From contig NZ_RJKN01000001.1 in NCBI RefSeq assembly GCF_003751265.1, positions 620,001 to 684,000 of the forward strand: a stretch of 64,000 bases of DNA. The letters run 5' to 3'. Shown piece by piece: positions 51,101-58,205 of this stretch; positions within the stretch are counted from its first letter, which is position 1; each line of letters begins with the position of its first letter. The notes below the pieces were generated by a model. The model ran no database searches and had not been told where the DNA came from. It was given only the letters and a program-made list of their open reading frames with translations. The DNA comes from Pseudokineococcus lusitanus. GTDB lineage: Bacteria; Actinomycetota; Actinomycetes; Actinomycetales; Quadrisphaeraceae. The translations under genes and the position numbers were made by a program.

Positions 51101-51701
51101 CCGCGTCAAGCAGCTGGAGGAGACGGGGCCCACGGCCCCCGCCGCCCCGGCGGGCGTGACGGCCACCGGCGCCGACAGCGCGCTGCGGGTCTCGTGGGAC
51201 GCCGTCGAGGGGGCCACCGGCTACACCGCCACGGCCTCCCCGGGCGGGCGCACCTGCACGACGACGGACGCCACCACCTGCCGCATCGGCAAGCTCTCCG
51301 CGGGCACGCCGTACACGGTGACGGTCGTGGCGCACGGGCCCGGCGGCTCCTCGACGGCCTCGGCCCCGTCGGCGTCGGTCACGCCGTCCGCCGTCCCCGG
51401 GACCCCGGGCGTCACCTCGCTCGCGGTCTCGGCGGAGACGCGGTGCTCCGCGGGCGGCAAGGCCGTCCTCGTGGTCCGCGCCCGCAACAAGGAGGCCGTC
51501 CCGGCCGACGTGCTCATCACCACGTCGCTCGGCGAGGTCAAGGTGACCGCGCTCGCCCCCGGCGCTACCCACACGGCCCGCTTCACGGGCCGCACGGCGG
51601 AGCTGGCGGCCGGCGAGGCCACCGTGGCGGGCTACACCGTCCGCGACGGCGCGGGCGCCCGCACCGTCTACCGGGCGGCCCACCCGGGGTCGCCCTGCTG
51701 A
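48102..51701 (+). CDS. Secreted multidomain carbohydrate-related protein (PA14, beta-propeller, CBM6, DUF1080, FN3)
   Basis: A 1,199-residue protein with GTG start after AAGGAGA. Residues 1-34 are a signal peptide (cut after AFA). Order: a PA14 domain (about 48-190, YTFRLTSDDGSRLTIGGELV), a glucose/sorbosone-dehydrogenase-like propeller (about 200-600, NGMGWGPDDELFVMDNQGAW), a CBM6-like domain (about 685-815, WYEAEEAVLRGG), a DUF1080/3-keto-disaccharide-hydrolase-like domain (about 825-1008, GWKGLFDG to DIRVKQLEE), an FN3 domain (about 1012-1105) and a C-terminal beta domain. It probably binds and alters sugars outside the cell. No LPXTG anchor is seen. Confidence 0.85.
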   Translation: MHPHQRAGARRGLVALTGIALLGGTLTAVPAAFAAPVDPSQLPPQEPGVTLRTYQLGSGIAQLCTLRDGQTPNVDKLVPTIDLTSDEDFGAADNFVSHALANLTVPTSGDYTFRLTSDDGSRLTIGGELVVDNDGLHGEEAVEGTVTLEAGVHELEAEMFEAGNGQRLLLEWRAPGATSFSVVPSSALSTEAGVVRVTAPGFKYCETGRDTAGDGLRLDAVNPGYDLVDLRPEGFEPMVSAMTFLGDDLVVVTSGAVSPAGPPQNPTPGEVFLLEGVTEADGPEDVTVTKIATDLLNPMGVDVVDGTLWVSERDGLTELTPDADGDGMLENRRHADWPYGGNFHEFAFGLLHDEENFYVSLSVAIDNGGATTNPQPAAGRGTTYAVDRETGEISAVAGGLRTPNGMGWGPDDELFVMDNQGAWLPASKMVQVEQDRFFNHYTNPAGAFEAQPVTPPVLWLPQNEIANSPSNPVLLEEGTFADQMLFGDVTYGGLQRAYLDEVEGQKQGVAFRHTAGLEAGVNRTLVGPDGSLYVGGIGEAGNWSESGKLRYGLQKLVPNGESVFDMTSVEITEAGFDVTYTEPLSDETVAGIAGAYELQQWRYVPTQQYGGPKVDEESLLVTGATVSEDRRTVSLTVDGREPGHVVHLRSPRSFTSADGEELWSTEAWYTANVVPGYVAPPDLGWYEAEEAVLRGGAVVDSEHNGYSGTGFAGGFWNVGASVTFTATVDEAGVQPVHLRYANGPNPAPGTKEVSVLVNGTEVDPWALPSTGPWNRWAFATRDLDLREGENTITIRYDADDDGNVNLDLLSVGEQDVCAPVAEDGWKGLFDGTLASFSEWNMAGPGSFGRQADCSIRGSGGLGLLWHPEQQENYALHLDWKLTKDDNGGVFVGFPDPGTDPWVAVNRGYEIQIDATDADDRTTGAIYTFQGADLAKVAESLNPVGQWNSYEIQVSGDTIRVYLNDVLVNDFTSTDPARDIERGFLGVQNHGAGEFVYYRDIRVKQLEETGPTAPAAPAGVTATGADSALRVSWDAVEGATGYTATASPGGRTCTTTDATTCRIGKLSAGTPYTVTVVAHGPGGSSTASAPSASVTPSAVPGTPGVTSLAVSAETRCSAGGKAVLVVRARNKEAVPADVLITTSLGEVKVTALAPGATHTARFTGRTAELAAGEATVAGYTVRDGAGARTVYRAAHPGSPC

Positions 51702-51731
51702 CCCCGCGCCCCTAGGGGCACCCGTACGGCG

Positions 51732-51767
51732 CGAGCCCGGGACGGCCGACCGGCCGTCCCGGGCTCG
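51732..51767. terminator. Terminator of the secreted-protein gene
   Basis: A 16-bp perfect stem with a 4-nt loop followed by TCCG lies 30 nt after the stop codon and 27 nt beyond the convergent hypothetical gene's stop. Confidence 0.85.
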
Positions 51768-51794
51768 TCCGCGTCCGGGGCGGGGCGCCCGGTG

Positions 51795-52181
51795 TCAGAC
51801 GTCCTCGCCGCGGGCGGCGGCGAGGTCGAGCGCCGCGACGTCGAGCCCGGCCTCGGCGTCCCGCCACGCGCGGACGGCGTCGTCCCAGGCGTCGGAGCGG
51901 ACGGCGGACCGCTCGGCCGAGGAGACCGCGCCGGCGAGCGCCGCCGTGTCCGGGGCCGGCGGACGGCGGGCGCGCGAGCGGAGCGCCCGCCCCAGCGCGG
52001 TCGCCTCGTCGACGACCGCGTCGGCCCGCGGGTCGCCCCCGGCGGCGCGGCCCTCGCGCCGCGCGGTGTCGGCGAGCGCCGCGACGGCGTCGGCGAGGGC
52101 GGCTCGGGCGGTGGCGAGGGCCGCCTCCTGGGCGGAGACGTCCTCGCGGTCGGGGCGCTCGACGGGGCTCACCCGCCGCAT
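51795..52181 (-). CDS. Small Ala-rich helical protein, unknown function
   Basis: A 128-residue frame from an ATG at 52181 (a GTG at 52172 is also possible). Almost the entire sequence is amphipathic, Ala/Asp/Arg-rich helix (AQEAALATARAALADAVAAL and onward), without a span or signal. The codon use is like the neighbouring genes and the frame is not mirrored by a better one, so it is probably real, but there is no family match. Confidence 0.5.
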   Translation of the reverse strand: MRRVSPVERPDREDVSAQEAALATARAALADAVAALADTARREGRAAGGDPRADAVVDEATALGRALRSRARRPPAPDTAALAGAVSSAERSAVRSDAWDDAVRAWRDAEAGLDVAALDLAAARGEDV

Positions 52182-52400
52182 CCTGCCGCGAGACCGGGGA
52201 CGCCTCGACCGGGCCCTCGCGTGGCGCCGCCGTGACCCGCCCGTGGCCCGCCGGTGAACATCCTGCGAGATGTGCGCGTCCGGGCCCGTCCTGCGTGCCG
52301 GGCGGCCGGCGCCGTCCTACCGTCCTCCGTGAACGCCCGACCGGCCGCGGTGACGAGGTGCCGCCGCGGCCCGGGACGCCGACCGAGGGACCGACCCCGC

Positions 52401-53354
52401 ATGACGACCACGACCGGACCGACGCCGGGCGCGACGGGGGCCGGCGACGACCTCCCCGGGTCCCCTCCGCGCCCGCGCGCGCCCCTCACCACCGCCGCCG
52501 CCCCGGCCGCCGTCGTCCCCGCGCGGGTCCCCGGCCACGTCACCGGCCGTCCCCTCGTGCACCGCGCCGTGGGCGCCCCGCCGGCCGTCGTCGCCCACCG
52601 CGGCAGCTCCCTCGCGCACCCCGAGAACACGCTGCCCGCGCTCGAGGCCGCCCGCCGCGACGGCGCCTCGTGGGTCGAGGTCGACCTGCGCCGCACCGCG
52701 GACGGCGTCGTCCTCCTCCTCCACGACCCCGCGCTCGACCGCACGACCGACGGCCGCGGCGACGTCGCCGGCACCCGGTGGCGCGACGTGCGGCACCTCG
52801 ACGCCGGGACGTGGCACTCGGACGACCACTCGGGGGTGCGGGTCCCGTCCTTCCCCCAGCTCCTCCGCTGGGCCGTCGGCGCCCCCGGCACCCACCTCCT
52901 GCTCGAGATGAAGGGCGTCTGGGACACCGCGTCCGCGGCCGACGCGGTCGCCGTCGTCCGGCGCTACGGGCTCGCGTCCCGGACCGTCCTGCAGTCCTTC
53001 CAGCCGGCCACCGTGGCCGCGGTCGCCGCCGCGGCGCCGGAGATGGCCCGCGGGCTGCTCGTCAGCGCCGAGGGCGTCGGCGAGCTCGGCCCCGCCTCGG
53101 AGCCGGGCCACGCCGAGGCCGTGGCGGACCTCGTGCGCCGCCACGGGCTCTCGCTCGTCAACCCCGGCGACCGCCTCCTGGCCGCCGACCCGGACCTCGT
53201 CGCCCGCCTGCAGGCGCTCGGCGTCGCCGTGTGGCCCTGGACGGTGGACGCGCCGGCCCGCTGGGACGCGCTCGTGCGGGCCGGGGTCGACGGCCTCATC
53301 ACCAATCGCCCCGGCGCCCTCCTGCAGCACCTCGCGGCGGGGCGCGCCGCCTAG
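52401..53354 (+). CDS. Glycerophosphodiester phosphodiesterase
   Basis: A 317-residue GDPD-family protein from the ATG at 52401, behind CGAGGGA. The catalytic start VVAHRGSSLAHPENTLPALE holds His and the Arg-Gly pair; WVEVDLRRTADGVVLLLHDP carries the metal-binding Glu/Asp and second His. It hydrolyses glycerophosphodiesters to glycerol-3-phosphate. The first 70 residues are a disordered Pro/Ala/Thr region without a signal. The stop overlaps the convergent YihY-type stop in a shared CTAG. Confidence 0.9.
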   Translation: MTTTTGPTPGATGAGDDLPGSPPRPRAPLTTAAAPAAVVPARVPGHVTGRPLVHRAVGAPPAVVAHRGSSLAHPENTLPALEAARRDGASWVEVDLRRTADGVVLLLHDPALDRTTDGRGDVAGTRWRDVRHLDAGTWHSDDHSGVRVPSFPQLLRWAVGAPGTHLLLEMKGVWDTASAADAVAVVRRYGLASRTVLQSFQPATVAAVAAAAPEMARGLLVSAEGVGELGPASEPGHAEAVADLVRRHGLSLVNPGDRLLAADPDLVARLQALGVAVWPWTVDAPARWDALVRAGVDGLITNRPGALLQHLAAGRAA

Positions 53355-54400
53355 ACCGGGCGTGCCCCCGCGTCGGTGCCGCCCCGCGGCCCCCGGCGCA
53401 GGCCGACGGCGGTGAGGGTGGCGGCCAGCCCCACGAGCACGACGACGTGGAGCAGCCAGCACCACAGCAGGGCGGCCACGACCCCGCCCACCGCGGCCGA
53501 GCCGCCGAACGGCGCCCCGATGTCCACGGGCAGGGCCACGAAGAGGACGATCCCCTGGATGAAGCCGGCCACGAAGGCGCCGGTGCAGAAGCCGCCCACG
53601 AGCGACGCCCGCCACGACAGCTCCTGCGGGGCGCTCGTCCGGAACGTCCAGGACAGCGGCAGCGAGACGACGACCCAGACGACGTTGAGCGCCAGGTAGA
53701 CGCCGAGGGCCGTGCCGCCGACGCCGCGGGCGAAGAGGTCCGCCAGCAGGGGCGTCACGCCGAGGACGACGAGCAGGAGCAGGGGCGCGACGGCCAGGAC
53801 CGGCAGCAGCGTCGCCCGGGCGCGCCAGCCCGGGCCGAGCCGGGCCAGCAGGCCGCGCCGCCGGGTCGCCCCGTCGTCCGCCGCGGGCAGCGGCGCGGAC
53901 GTCCCGTGGGCGGGCCGGGCCCCCGTGGCCTCGCCCGCGCCGTCGCCGAGGGCCGCGTACGCGCGCCGGAGGCCCTCGCCGTAGAGGCTCGCGGGCAGCA
54001 GGCTGAAGAGGACGACCGGCCAGGACACGGAGAGCCCGTAGGCCACGACCCGCTCCGCCAGGACGTCCGCCCCCATCGCCGAGGGCAGGGCGGCCCGCAT
54101 GCTCTCGCCGAGCGCGAGGACCCGGTCCTCGCCGACGGTCCAGCCGAGCACGCGGAGGGCGATGAGCACCGACGGGACGGCGGCGAGCGCCAGGTAGAAG
54201 GTGAGGCCCGCGGCGGTCAGGGGCAGCTCCCGGCGGGCCAGGAGCCGACGGGTAGCCGCCGGGAGGCGCCGGGCGACGTCGCCCCGGGACGGGGACGCGT
54301 CCTGCCCCGCCGCGGCGGGCGGACGGGACGAGGGGGTGCTCCCGCCGGCGGGCGGTCGGGACGGCACGGGCACCGCGGGGGCTGGTCCGGGCGGGTGCAC
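53351..54400 (-). CDS. YihY/BrkB-family inner membrane protein
   Basis: A 349-residue protein; the start codon is a GTG. After a Pro-rich N-terminus (about 1-40) six membrane segments follow (about 58-80, 110-140, 190-215, 222-245, 265-290 and 300-335), the usual YihY number. LPLTAAGLTFYLALAAVPSV is the typical opening helix. Once confused with ribonuclease BN, the family's function is unknown; a transport or permeability role is often suggested. An extra loop of about 35 residues (about 148-184) is rich in Gly, Ala and Arg. Confidence 0.85.
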   Translation of the reverse strand: MHPPGPAPAVPVPSRPPAGGSTPSSRPPAAAGQDASPSRGDVARRLPAATRRLLARRELPLTAAGLTFYLALAAVPSVLIALRVLGWTVGEDRVLALGESMRAALPSAMGADVLAERVVAYGLSVSWPVVLFSLLPASLYGEGLRRAYAALGDGAGEATGARPAHGTSAPLPAADDGATRRRGLLARLGPGWRARATLLPVLAVAPLLLLVVLGVTPLLADLFARGVGGTALGVYLALNVVWVVVSLPLSWTFRTSAPQELSWRASLVGGFCTGAFVAGFIQGIVLFVALPVDIGAPFGGSAAVGGVVAALLWCWLLHVVVLVGLAATLTAVGLRRGPRGGTDAGARPV

Positions 54401-54459
54401 CGCGGCAGCGTCGCACGCCCCCGGCGCGGCGTCCCGCCGGACGGGGACGGGCGGGTGCC

Positions 54460-55605
54460 TCAGGCCACGAGGCCGAGCCGGCGCAGCTCGACCGTGAGGT
54501 CGTGGGGCCGCGACGCCGCACCCGTGGCGCCCTCGAGGTCGACGACGCCCTCGCGGAACAGCTGCACGAGGTGCTGGTCGAACGTCTGCATGCCGTAGAA
54601 GCCGCCCTCGGCGACGATCTGCTCGATCGACGCGGTCTTGTCGGGGTCAGCGACCGCCTCGGCGATGCGGCCGGTCCCGACGCAGACCTCGACGGCGACC
54701 GCCCGCCCCCTGCCGTCCGCCCGGGGCACGAGCCGCTGGCAGACCACGCCCCGCAGCGACGCGGCGAGCGACAGGCGCACCTGGCGCTGCTCGTCGGCGG
54801 GGAAGAAGTCGATGATGCGGCCGACCGTCTCGGTGGCGTCGGTCGTGTGCAGCGTGCTCATGACGAGGTGGCCGGTCTCGGCGGCGGCGAGCGCCGCGCG
54901 CACCGTCTCGGCGTCGCGCATCTCGCCGACGAGGACGACGTCCGGGTCCTGGCGCATCGCGGCCCGCATGGCCGCGGCGAAGTCGGCGGTGTCGAGGCCG
55001 AGCTCGCGCTGGTTGACCATGGCGAGCTTGTCCTGGTGGAGGACCTCGATGGGGTCCTCGATCGTCAGCAGGTGCACCTCGCGGTGGGTGTTGACGTGGT
55101 CGACCATCCCGGCGAGCGTCGTCGTCTTGCCCGACCCGGTGGGGCCCGTGACGAGGACGAGCCCGCGCTTCTCCAGCGCGAGGGTGCCGAGCACGGCCGG
55201 GACGCCGAGGTCGGCCAGCGGGACGGCGCCGACCGCCACCCGGCGGACGACGAGCCCCACCGAGCCGCGCGCGCGGAAGGCGTTGACGCGGAAGCGCCCG
55301 AGGCCCGGCACGGAGTGGGCGAAGTCGGCCTCGTTGGTGCGGTCGAAGACGGCACGGGCGTCGTCGCGCATGACCTGGCGCAGCAGCGCCTCCATGTCCG
55401 CCGGCGAGAGCGGGCGGTGCTGGAGGCGGCGCAGCCGGCCGTCGATCCGGACGCGCGGGGGCGAGCCCACCTTGCAGTGCAGGTCCGAGCCCTCCAGCTC
55501 GCAGAGCGCCCGGAGGAAGGGGTCGATGTGCAGCTCCGCCGACGCCTCGTCCGCGGCGGGCGGGGCGGCGGACGGCGGGGCGTCCGGGACGGCGGTCTGG
55601 CTCAC
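54460..55605 (-). CDS. pilT: PilT-type twitching motility ATPase
   Basis: A 381-residue secretion-type ATPase from a GTG at 55605 (a GTG at 55647 would overlap the biotin-carrier gene). Walker A is GPTGSGKTTT, the Asp box TIEDPIEVLH, Walker B VVLVGEMRDAETV and the His box HLVMSTLHTTDA, and AIRNLIRE-like features are not clear. It would drive type IV pilus retraction. No pilin, PilC or PilB gene is in the window, so the rest of the system, if any, lies elsewhere. Genes of this type are found in some actinobacteria. Confidence 0.9.
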   Translation of the reverse strand: MSQTAVPDAPPSAAPPAADEASAELHIDPFLRALCELEGSDLHCKVGSPPRVRIDGRLRRLQHRPLSPADMEALLRQVMRDDARAVFDRTNEADFAHSVPGLGRFRVNAFRARGSVGLVVRRVAVGAVPLADLGVPAVLGTLALEKRGLVLVTGPTGSGKTTTLAGMVDHVNTHREVHLLTIEDPIEVLHQDKLAMVNQRELGLDTADFAAAMRAAMRQDPDVVLVGEMRDAETVRAALAAAETGHLVMSTLHTTDATETVGRIIDFFPADEQRQVRLSLAASLRGVVCQRLVPRADGRGRAVAVEVCVGTGRIAEAVADPDKTASIEQIVAEGGFYGMQTFDQHLVQLFREGVVDLEGATGAASRPHDLTVELRRLGLVA

Positions 55606-55612
55606 GCCCCCG

Positions 55613-55867
55613 TCATCGGCGGGCGGCGCCCGGCGCTTGAGCCGCACCGCCGGCGGCCTCGAGCACGACGAGGAGGTCGCCCTCCTGCACGACGTCCCCC
55701 GGCCCCACGGCCACGCGCACCACCCGGCCCGGTCCCTCGGGGACCACGGGGATCTCCATCTTCATCGACTCGAGGAGCAGGAGGGTCTGCCCGGCGGCGA
55801 CGACGTCGCCCTCCGCCACCTCGACGCCGAGCACGCCCGCCACCATCTCCGCCCGGACGCTCTCCAC
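55613..55867 (-). CDS. Biotin/lipoyl-attachment carrier protein
   Basis: An 84-residue protein from a GTG at 55867; the longer frame upstream is not protein-like. The start VESVRAEMVAGVLGVEVAEG is typical of this small actinobacterial carrier family. The swinging domain holds the ESMKMEIP motif, whose Lys (in MKM) would carry biotin. It resembles the carrier part of acyl-CoA carboxylases such as the mycobacterial Rv3221A-like proteins. It stands just upstream of pilT in the same direction, with no carboxylase beside it. Confidence 0.85.
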   Translation of the reverse strand: MESVRAEMVAGVLGVEVAEGDVVAAGQTLLLLESMKMEIPVVPEGPGRVVRVAVGPGDVVQEGDLLVVLEAAGGAAQAPGAARR

Positions 55868-55995
55868 GCGCGCAGCCAACCACGGCGACCCGGACCGCGG
55901 CAGGCCGTGGCGGGCCGCCGGGGCGACCGGCCGCCGCGGCCGGGTGTGGGACGATCGGGGCGACCGCAGGACCGAGACCCGGAGGGAGGAGCCGC

Positions 55996-56070
55996 ATGAG
56001 CAAGCGAGCCCGCAAGCGCCGCTCCCGCAAGAAGAACGGCGCCAACCACGGCAAGAAGCCCAACAGCTGA
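55996..56070 (+). CDS. Ribosomal protein bL37 (AURKAIP1/COX24-type)
   Basis: A 24-residue, highly basic peptide: MSKRARKRRSRKK at the start and the ending NHGKKPNS. This is the 50S subunit protein found only in actinobacterial-type ribosomes (first seen in mycobacteria). The ATG lies 5 nt behind GGAGGGAGGA, a very strong ribosome-binding site, as expected for a ribosomal protein. It is too short for normal gene callers, but the match over its whole length makes it convincing. A 30-bp terminator follows. Confidence 0.9.
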   Translation: MSKRARKRRSRKKNGANHGKKPNS

Positions 56071-56090
56071 CCTGCCGGCGGACCCCGCGT

Positions 56091-56155
56091 CCGCACCGCA
56101 CGACGACGAAGGCCACCCCGCGCGGCGGGGTGGCCTTCGTCGTCGTGCGGTGCGG
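56091..56155. terminator. Very long bidirectional terminator
   Basis: A perfect 30-bp inverted repeat (arms 56091-56120 and 56126-56155) with a 5-nt loop separates bL37 from the convergent rsrA end 7 nt further on. The stem contains a GACGACGAAGG / CCTTCGTCGTC segment that provides a U-containing end in both directions. Confidence 0.9.
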
Positions 56156-56162
56156 CGGGGCG

Positions 56163-56459
56163 TCAGCCGCGGGTCGTCGTGATCGAGGTCATGATCCGCA
56201 CGCGCAGCGACTGCGGCGCGTGGTCGCCGGCGCAGGCCCGTCGGACGACCTCCCGGACGACGACCTCGACGTCGCGCTCGCGCAGGCACGGGGCGCACTC
56301 GGCGAGGTGCCGCTGGATGCGCGGCACGTCCACCTCGTCCTCGGCCGACAGCTCCTCGTCGAGGAAGGCGTAGAGGCGGTCGATGACCTCCTCGCAGTCC
56401 GTCTCGCCGGAGCGCGCACGCCCCTCGGGAGCCGCGTCCCCGCAGCGGCCGCCGCTCAC
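56163..56459 (-). CDS. rsrA: Mycothiol-system zinc anti-sigma factor RsrA
   Basis: A 98-residue protein from a GTG at 56459 overlapping the sigR stop as GTGA. It carries the ZAS motif HLAECAPC (His-x3-Cys-x2-Cys) with a Cys upstream ([20 protein letters not shown]), which together hold zinc. Under disulfide stress the cysteines oxidise, zinc is lost and SigR is released. The overlap with sigR gives equal production, which is the known arrangement in Streptomyces and mycobacteria. Confidence 0.92.
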   Translation of the reverse strand: MSGGRCGDAAPEGRARSGETDCEEVIDRLYAFLDEELSAEDEVDVPRIQRHLAECAPCLRERDVEVVVREVVRRACAGDHAPQSLRVRIMTSITTTRG

Positions 56460-57172
56460 GCGTCGGCCCCCCGGCCCGCGCCGACGACGCCGCGGTCGCG
56501 CGCGTAGTCCGCGAGCTGCTCGCGCAGCTGGCGCCGGCCGCGGTGCAGCCGGGACATCACGGTGCCGATGGGGGTCCCCATGATCTCCGCGATCTCCTTG
56601 TAGGCGAAGCCCTCGACGTCGGCGAGGTAGACCGCGATGCGGAAGTCCTCCGGGATGTTCTGGAGGGCCTCCTTGACGTCGGAGTCGGGGAGGTGGTCGA
56701 GCGCGTCCGTCTCCGCCGACCGCAGCCCCGTCGACGTGTGCGACTCCGCCCGCGCGAGCTGCCAGTCCTCGACGTCCTCGGAGTGGGACTGCTGGGGCTG
56801 CCGCTGCTTCTTGCGGTAGGTGTTGATGTAGGTGTTCGTGAGGATGCGGTACAGCCAGGCCTTGAGGTTCGTGCCCGGGCGGTACTGGTGGAAGGACGCG
56901 AAGGCCTTGGTGAAGGCCTCCTGCACGAGGTCCTCCGCGTCGGCCGGGTTCCGCGTCATGCGCATGGCGGCCGAGTACAGCTGGTCCAGGTGCTGCAGGG
57001 CCTCCGCCTCGAAGCGGGCCACCCGCTGCGCCGCGGACTCCGCCTCCGGGGCCCGCGAGCCGTCCTCGCCGCTGCCCTCGCCCACCTCGACCTCGGGCGC
57101 CTCGGCCGTGACGTCGGTCCCCGCCGGGGCGTCCGCCGCGGGGGTGGGGCTGTCGGTGCGCTCGTCTGCCAT
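56456..57172 (-). CDS. sigR: ECF sigma factor SigR (thiol-oxidative stress)
   Basis: A 238-residue sigma factor from the ATG at 57172. Region 2 (about 65-130, [40 protein letters not shown]) and region 4 (about 165-225, [39 protein letters not shown]) are intact. It controls thioredoxin, mycothiol and proteolysis genes with partner RsrA, which overlaps its end. A second in-frame ATG at 57268, behind AGGAGGG, would add 32 residues ([16 protein letters not shown]...), recalling the longer SigR' isoform of Streptomyces. Confidence 0.93.
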   Translation of the reverse strand: MADERTDSPTPAADAPAGTDVTAEAPEVEVGEGSGEDGSRAPEAESAAQRVARFEAEALQHLDQLYSAAMRMTRNPADAEDLVQEAFTKAFASFHQYRPGTNLKAWLYRILTNTYINTYRKKQRQPQQSHSEDVEDWQLARAESHTSTGLRSAETDALDHLPDSDVKEALQNIPEDFRIAVYLADVEGFAYKEIAEIMGTPIGTVMSRLHRGRRQLREQLADYARDRGVVGAGRGADA

Positions 57173-57180
57173 CACGGCCG

Positions 57181-57186
57181 AGCGTA
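57181..57186 (-). promoter_or_regulatory. -10 element for the short sigR message
   Basis: TACGCT on the minus strand ends 8 nt before the ATG at 57172 and fits a leaderless transcript, while the upstream ATG at 57268 has its own ribosome-binding site. The interval 57173-57492 holds no other gene. Confidence 0.45.
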
Positions 57187-57492
57187 GTCCGGCGGGCCGG
57201 GCGGTGCCCACCGCCGGGCACCGCAGCGGCGTCTCCGCGCGGTGGTTGTCCTCGAGGACGACCAGCATCGTGCCCTCCTGCTCTGGTCTGCGTCGGTACC
57301 GGCACCTCGCGGCCGGGGGCGTCGTGCCTCCCGGCGGTCCGGTGCGTGTCCCCCGCGTCAACCGCCGTCGCGCGGCGGCTGTTCCTCGCCCGCCACCGGC
57401 CCCGCCGGCGCCCCGTCGACGGGCCCGGCGGGACACCCCGCGCCGGTCGTCCTGCGTGGTGGGTGGGCCACCGATGCGGTAGACCAGCAGGC

Positions 57493-58053
57493 ATGTCCCT
57501 CATGCGACGCCTCGCCCGCCCGCTGATCGCCGCCGCCTTCGTGGACCAGGGCGTCCAGCTCGCCCGCCGCGCGCCCGCCCACGCCGACGCGTGGTCGCCG
57601 CTCGTCGAGCGCGTCCGCTCCCCGCTGGGCCTCGGCGACACGCCCACGGCCACCGTCGTGCGCGCCGACGGCGCCGCCATGGCCGTCTCGGCCCTCCTCT
57701 TCGGCCTCGGCCGCCTCCCCCGCCTCTCGGCCGCGGTCATGGCGGCGAGCCTCGCGCCGGCCGCCCTCTCCGAGCACGCCTTCTGGAAGGCCGACGGGGT
57801 CGACGAGCGCAAGCGCCAGCGGACGCTGCTCCTCAAGGACCTCGGCCTCGTGGGCGCCGCCCTCGTGTCGGCGGTGGACACCGACGGCAAGCCCGGTCTG
57901 TCGTGGCGCTCGCGCCGCGCGGCCAAGGACGCGGGCCGCGCCGGCCGCGCCGCCGGCAAGCTGGCCCGCCGCGAGGCCCGGCACGCGGCCCGGACCGCCG
58001 ACCGCTCCGTGCGCCTCGCCGGGCACCGCGTGGGCGACAAGATCGGCGTCTGA
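57493..58053 (+). CDS. DoxX-family membrane protein
   Basis: A 186-residue protein from the ATG at 57493. The opening [20 protein letters not shown] is usual for the family; spans lie at about 8-25, 62-80, 82-100 and 118-137 and the motif [20 protein letters not shown] with the His is conserved. The last 50 residues are a very basic, Ala/Arg-rich cytoplasmic tail ([20 protein letters not shown]). DoxX proteins are linked to redox homeostasis in mycobacteria, in keeping with neighbouring sigR-rsrA. Exact role unknown. Confidence 0.8.
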   Translation: MSLMRRLARPLIAAAFVDQGVQLARRAPAHADAWSPLVERVRSPLGLGDTPTATVVRADGAAMAVSALLFGLGRLPRLSAAVMAASLAPAALSEHAFWKADGVDERKRQRTLLLKDLGLVGAALVSAVDTDGKPGLSWRSRRAAKDAGRAGRAAGKLARREARHAARTADRSVRLAGHRVGDKIGV

Positions 58054-58090
58054 GCACGCACCACCCGCCCGGCACGCCCGGGCGGTCGTC

Positions 58091-58124
58091 GGAGGGCGGT
58101 CGGGGAGCACCCCGGCCGCCCTCC
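58091..58124 (+). terminator. Terminator after the DoxX-type gene
   Basis: A 15-bp stem with one G-T pair and a 4-nt loop lies 38 nt after the stop codon, followed by CGTCGTCC. Confidence 0.75.
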
Positions 58125-58193
58125 GTCGTCCCGCGGCGGGGGCGGTGACGGGCCCCGCCCGCCCGGTCGCGCGAGGTCGGCCGGCCACCTCCC

Positions 58194-58199
58194 TACGCT
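58194..58199 (+). promoter_or_regulatory. -10 element of the aroA-rsgA operon
   Basis: TACGCT ends 6 nt before the aroA ATG and no ribosome-binding site lies between. Confidence 0.55.
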
Positions 58200-58205
58200 G
58201 GCGCC

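Noticed and set aside
52182-52400. N-terminal extension of the glycerophosphodiesterase from the ATG at 52254
   Set aside because: The added residues are Arg/Pro-rich and unlike protein, and the ATG at 52401 has a ribosome-binding site.
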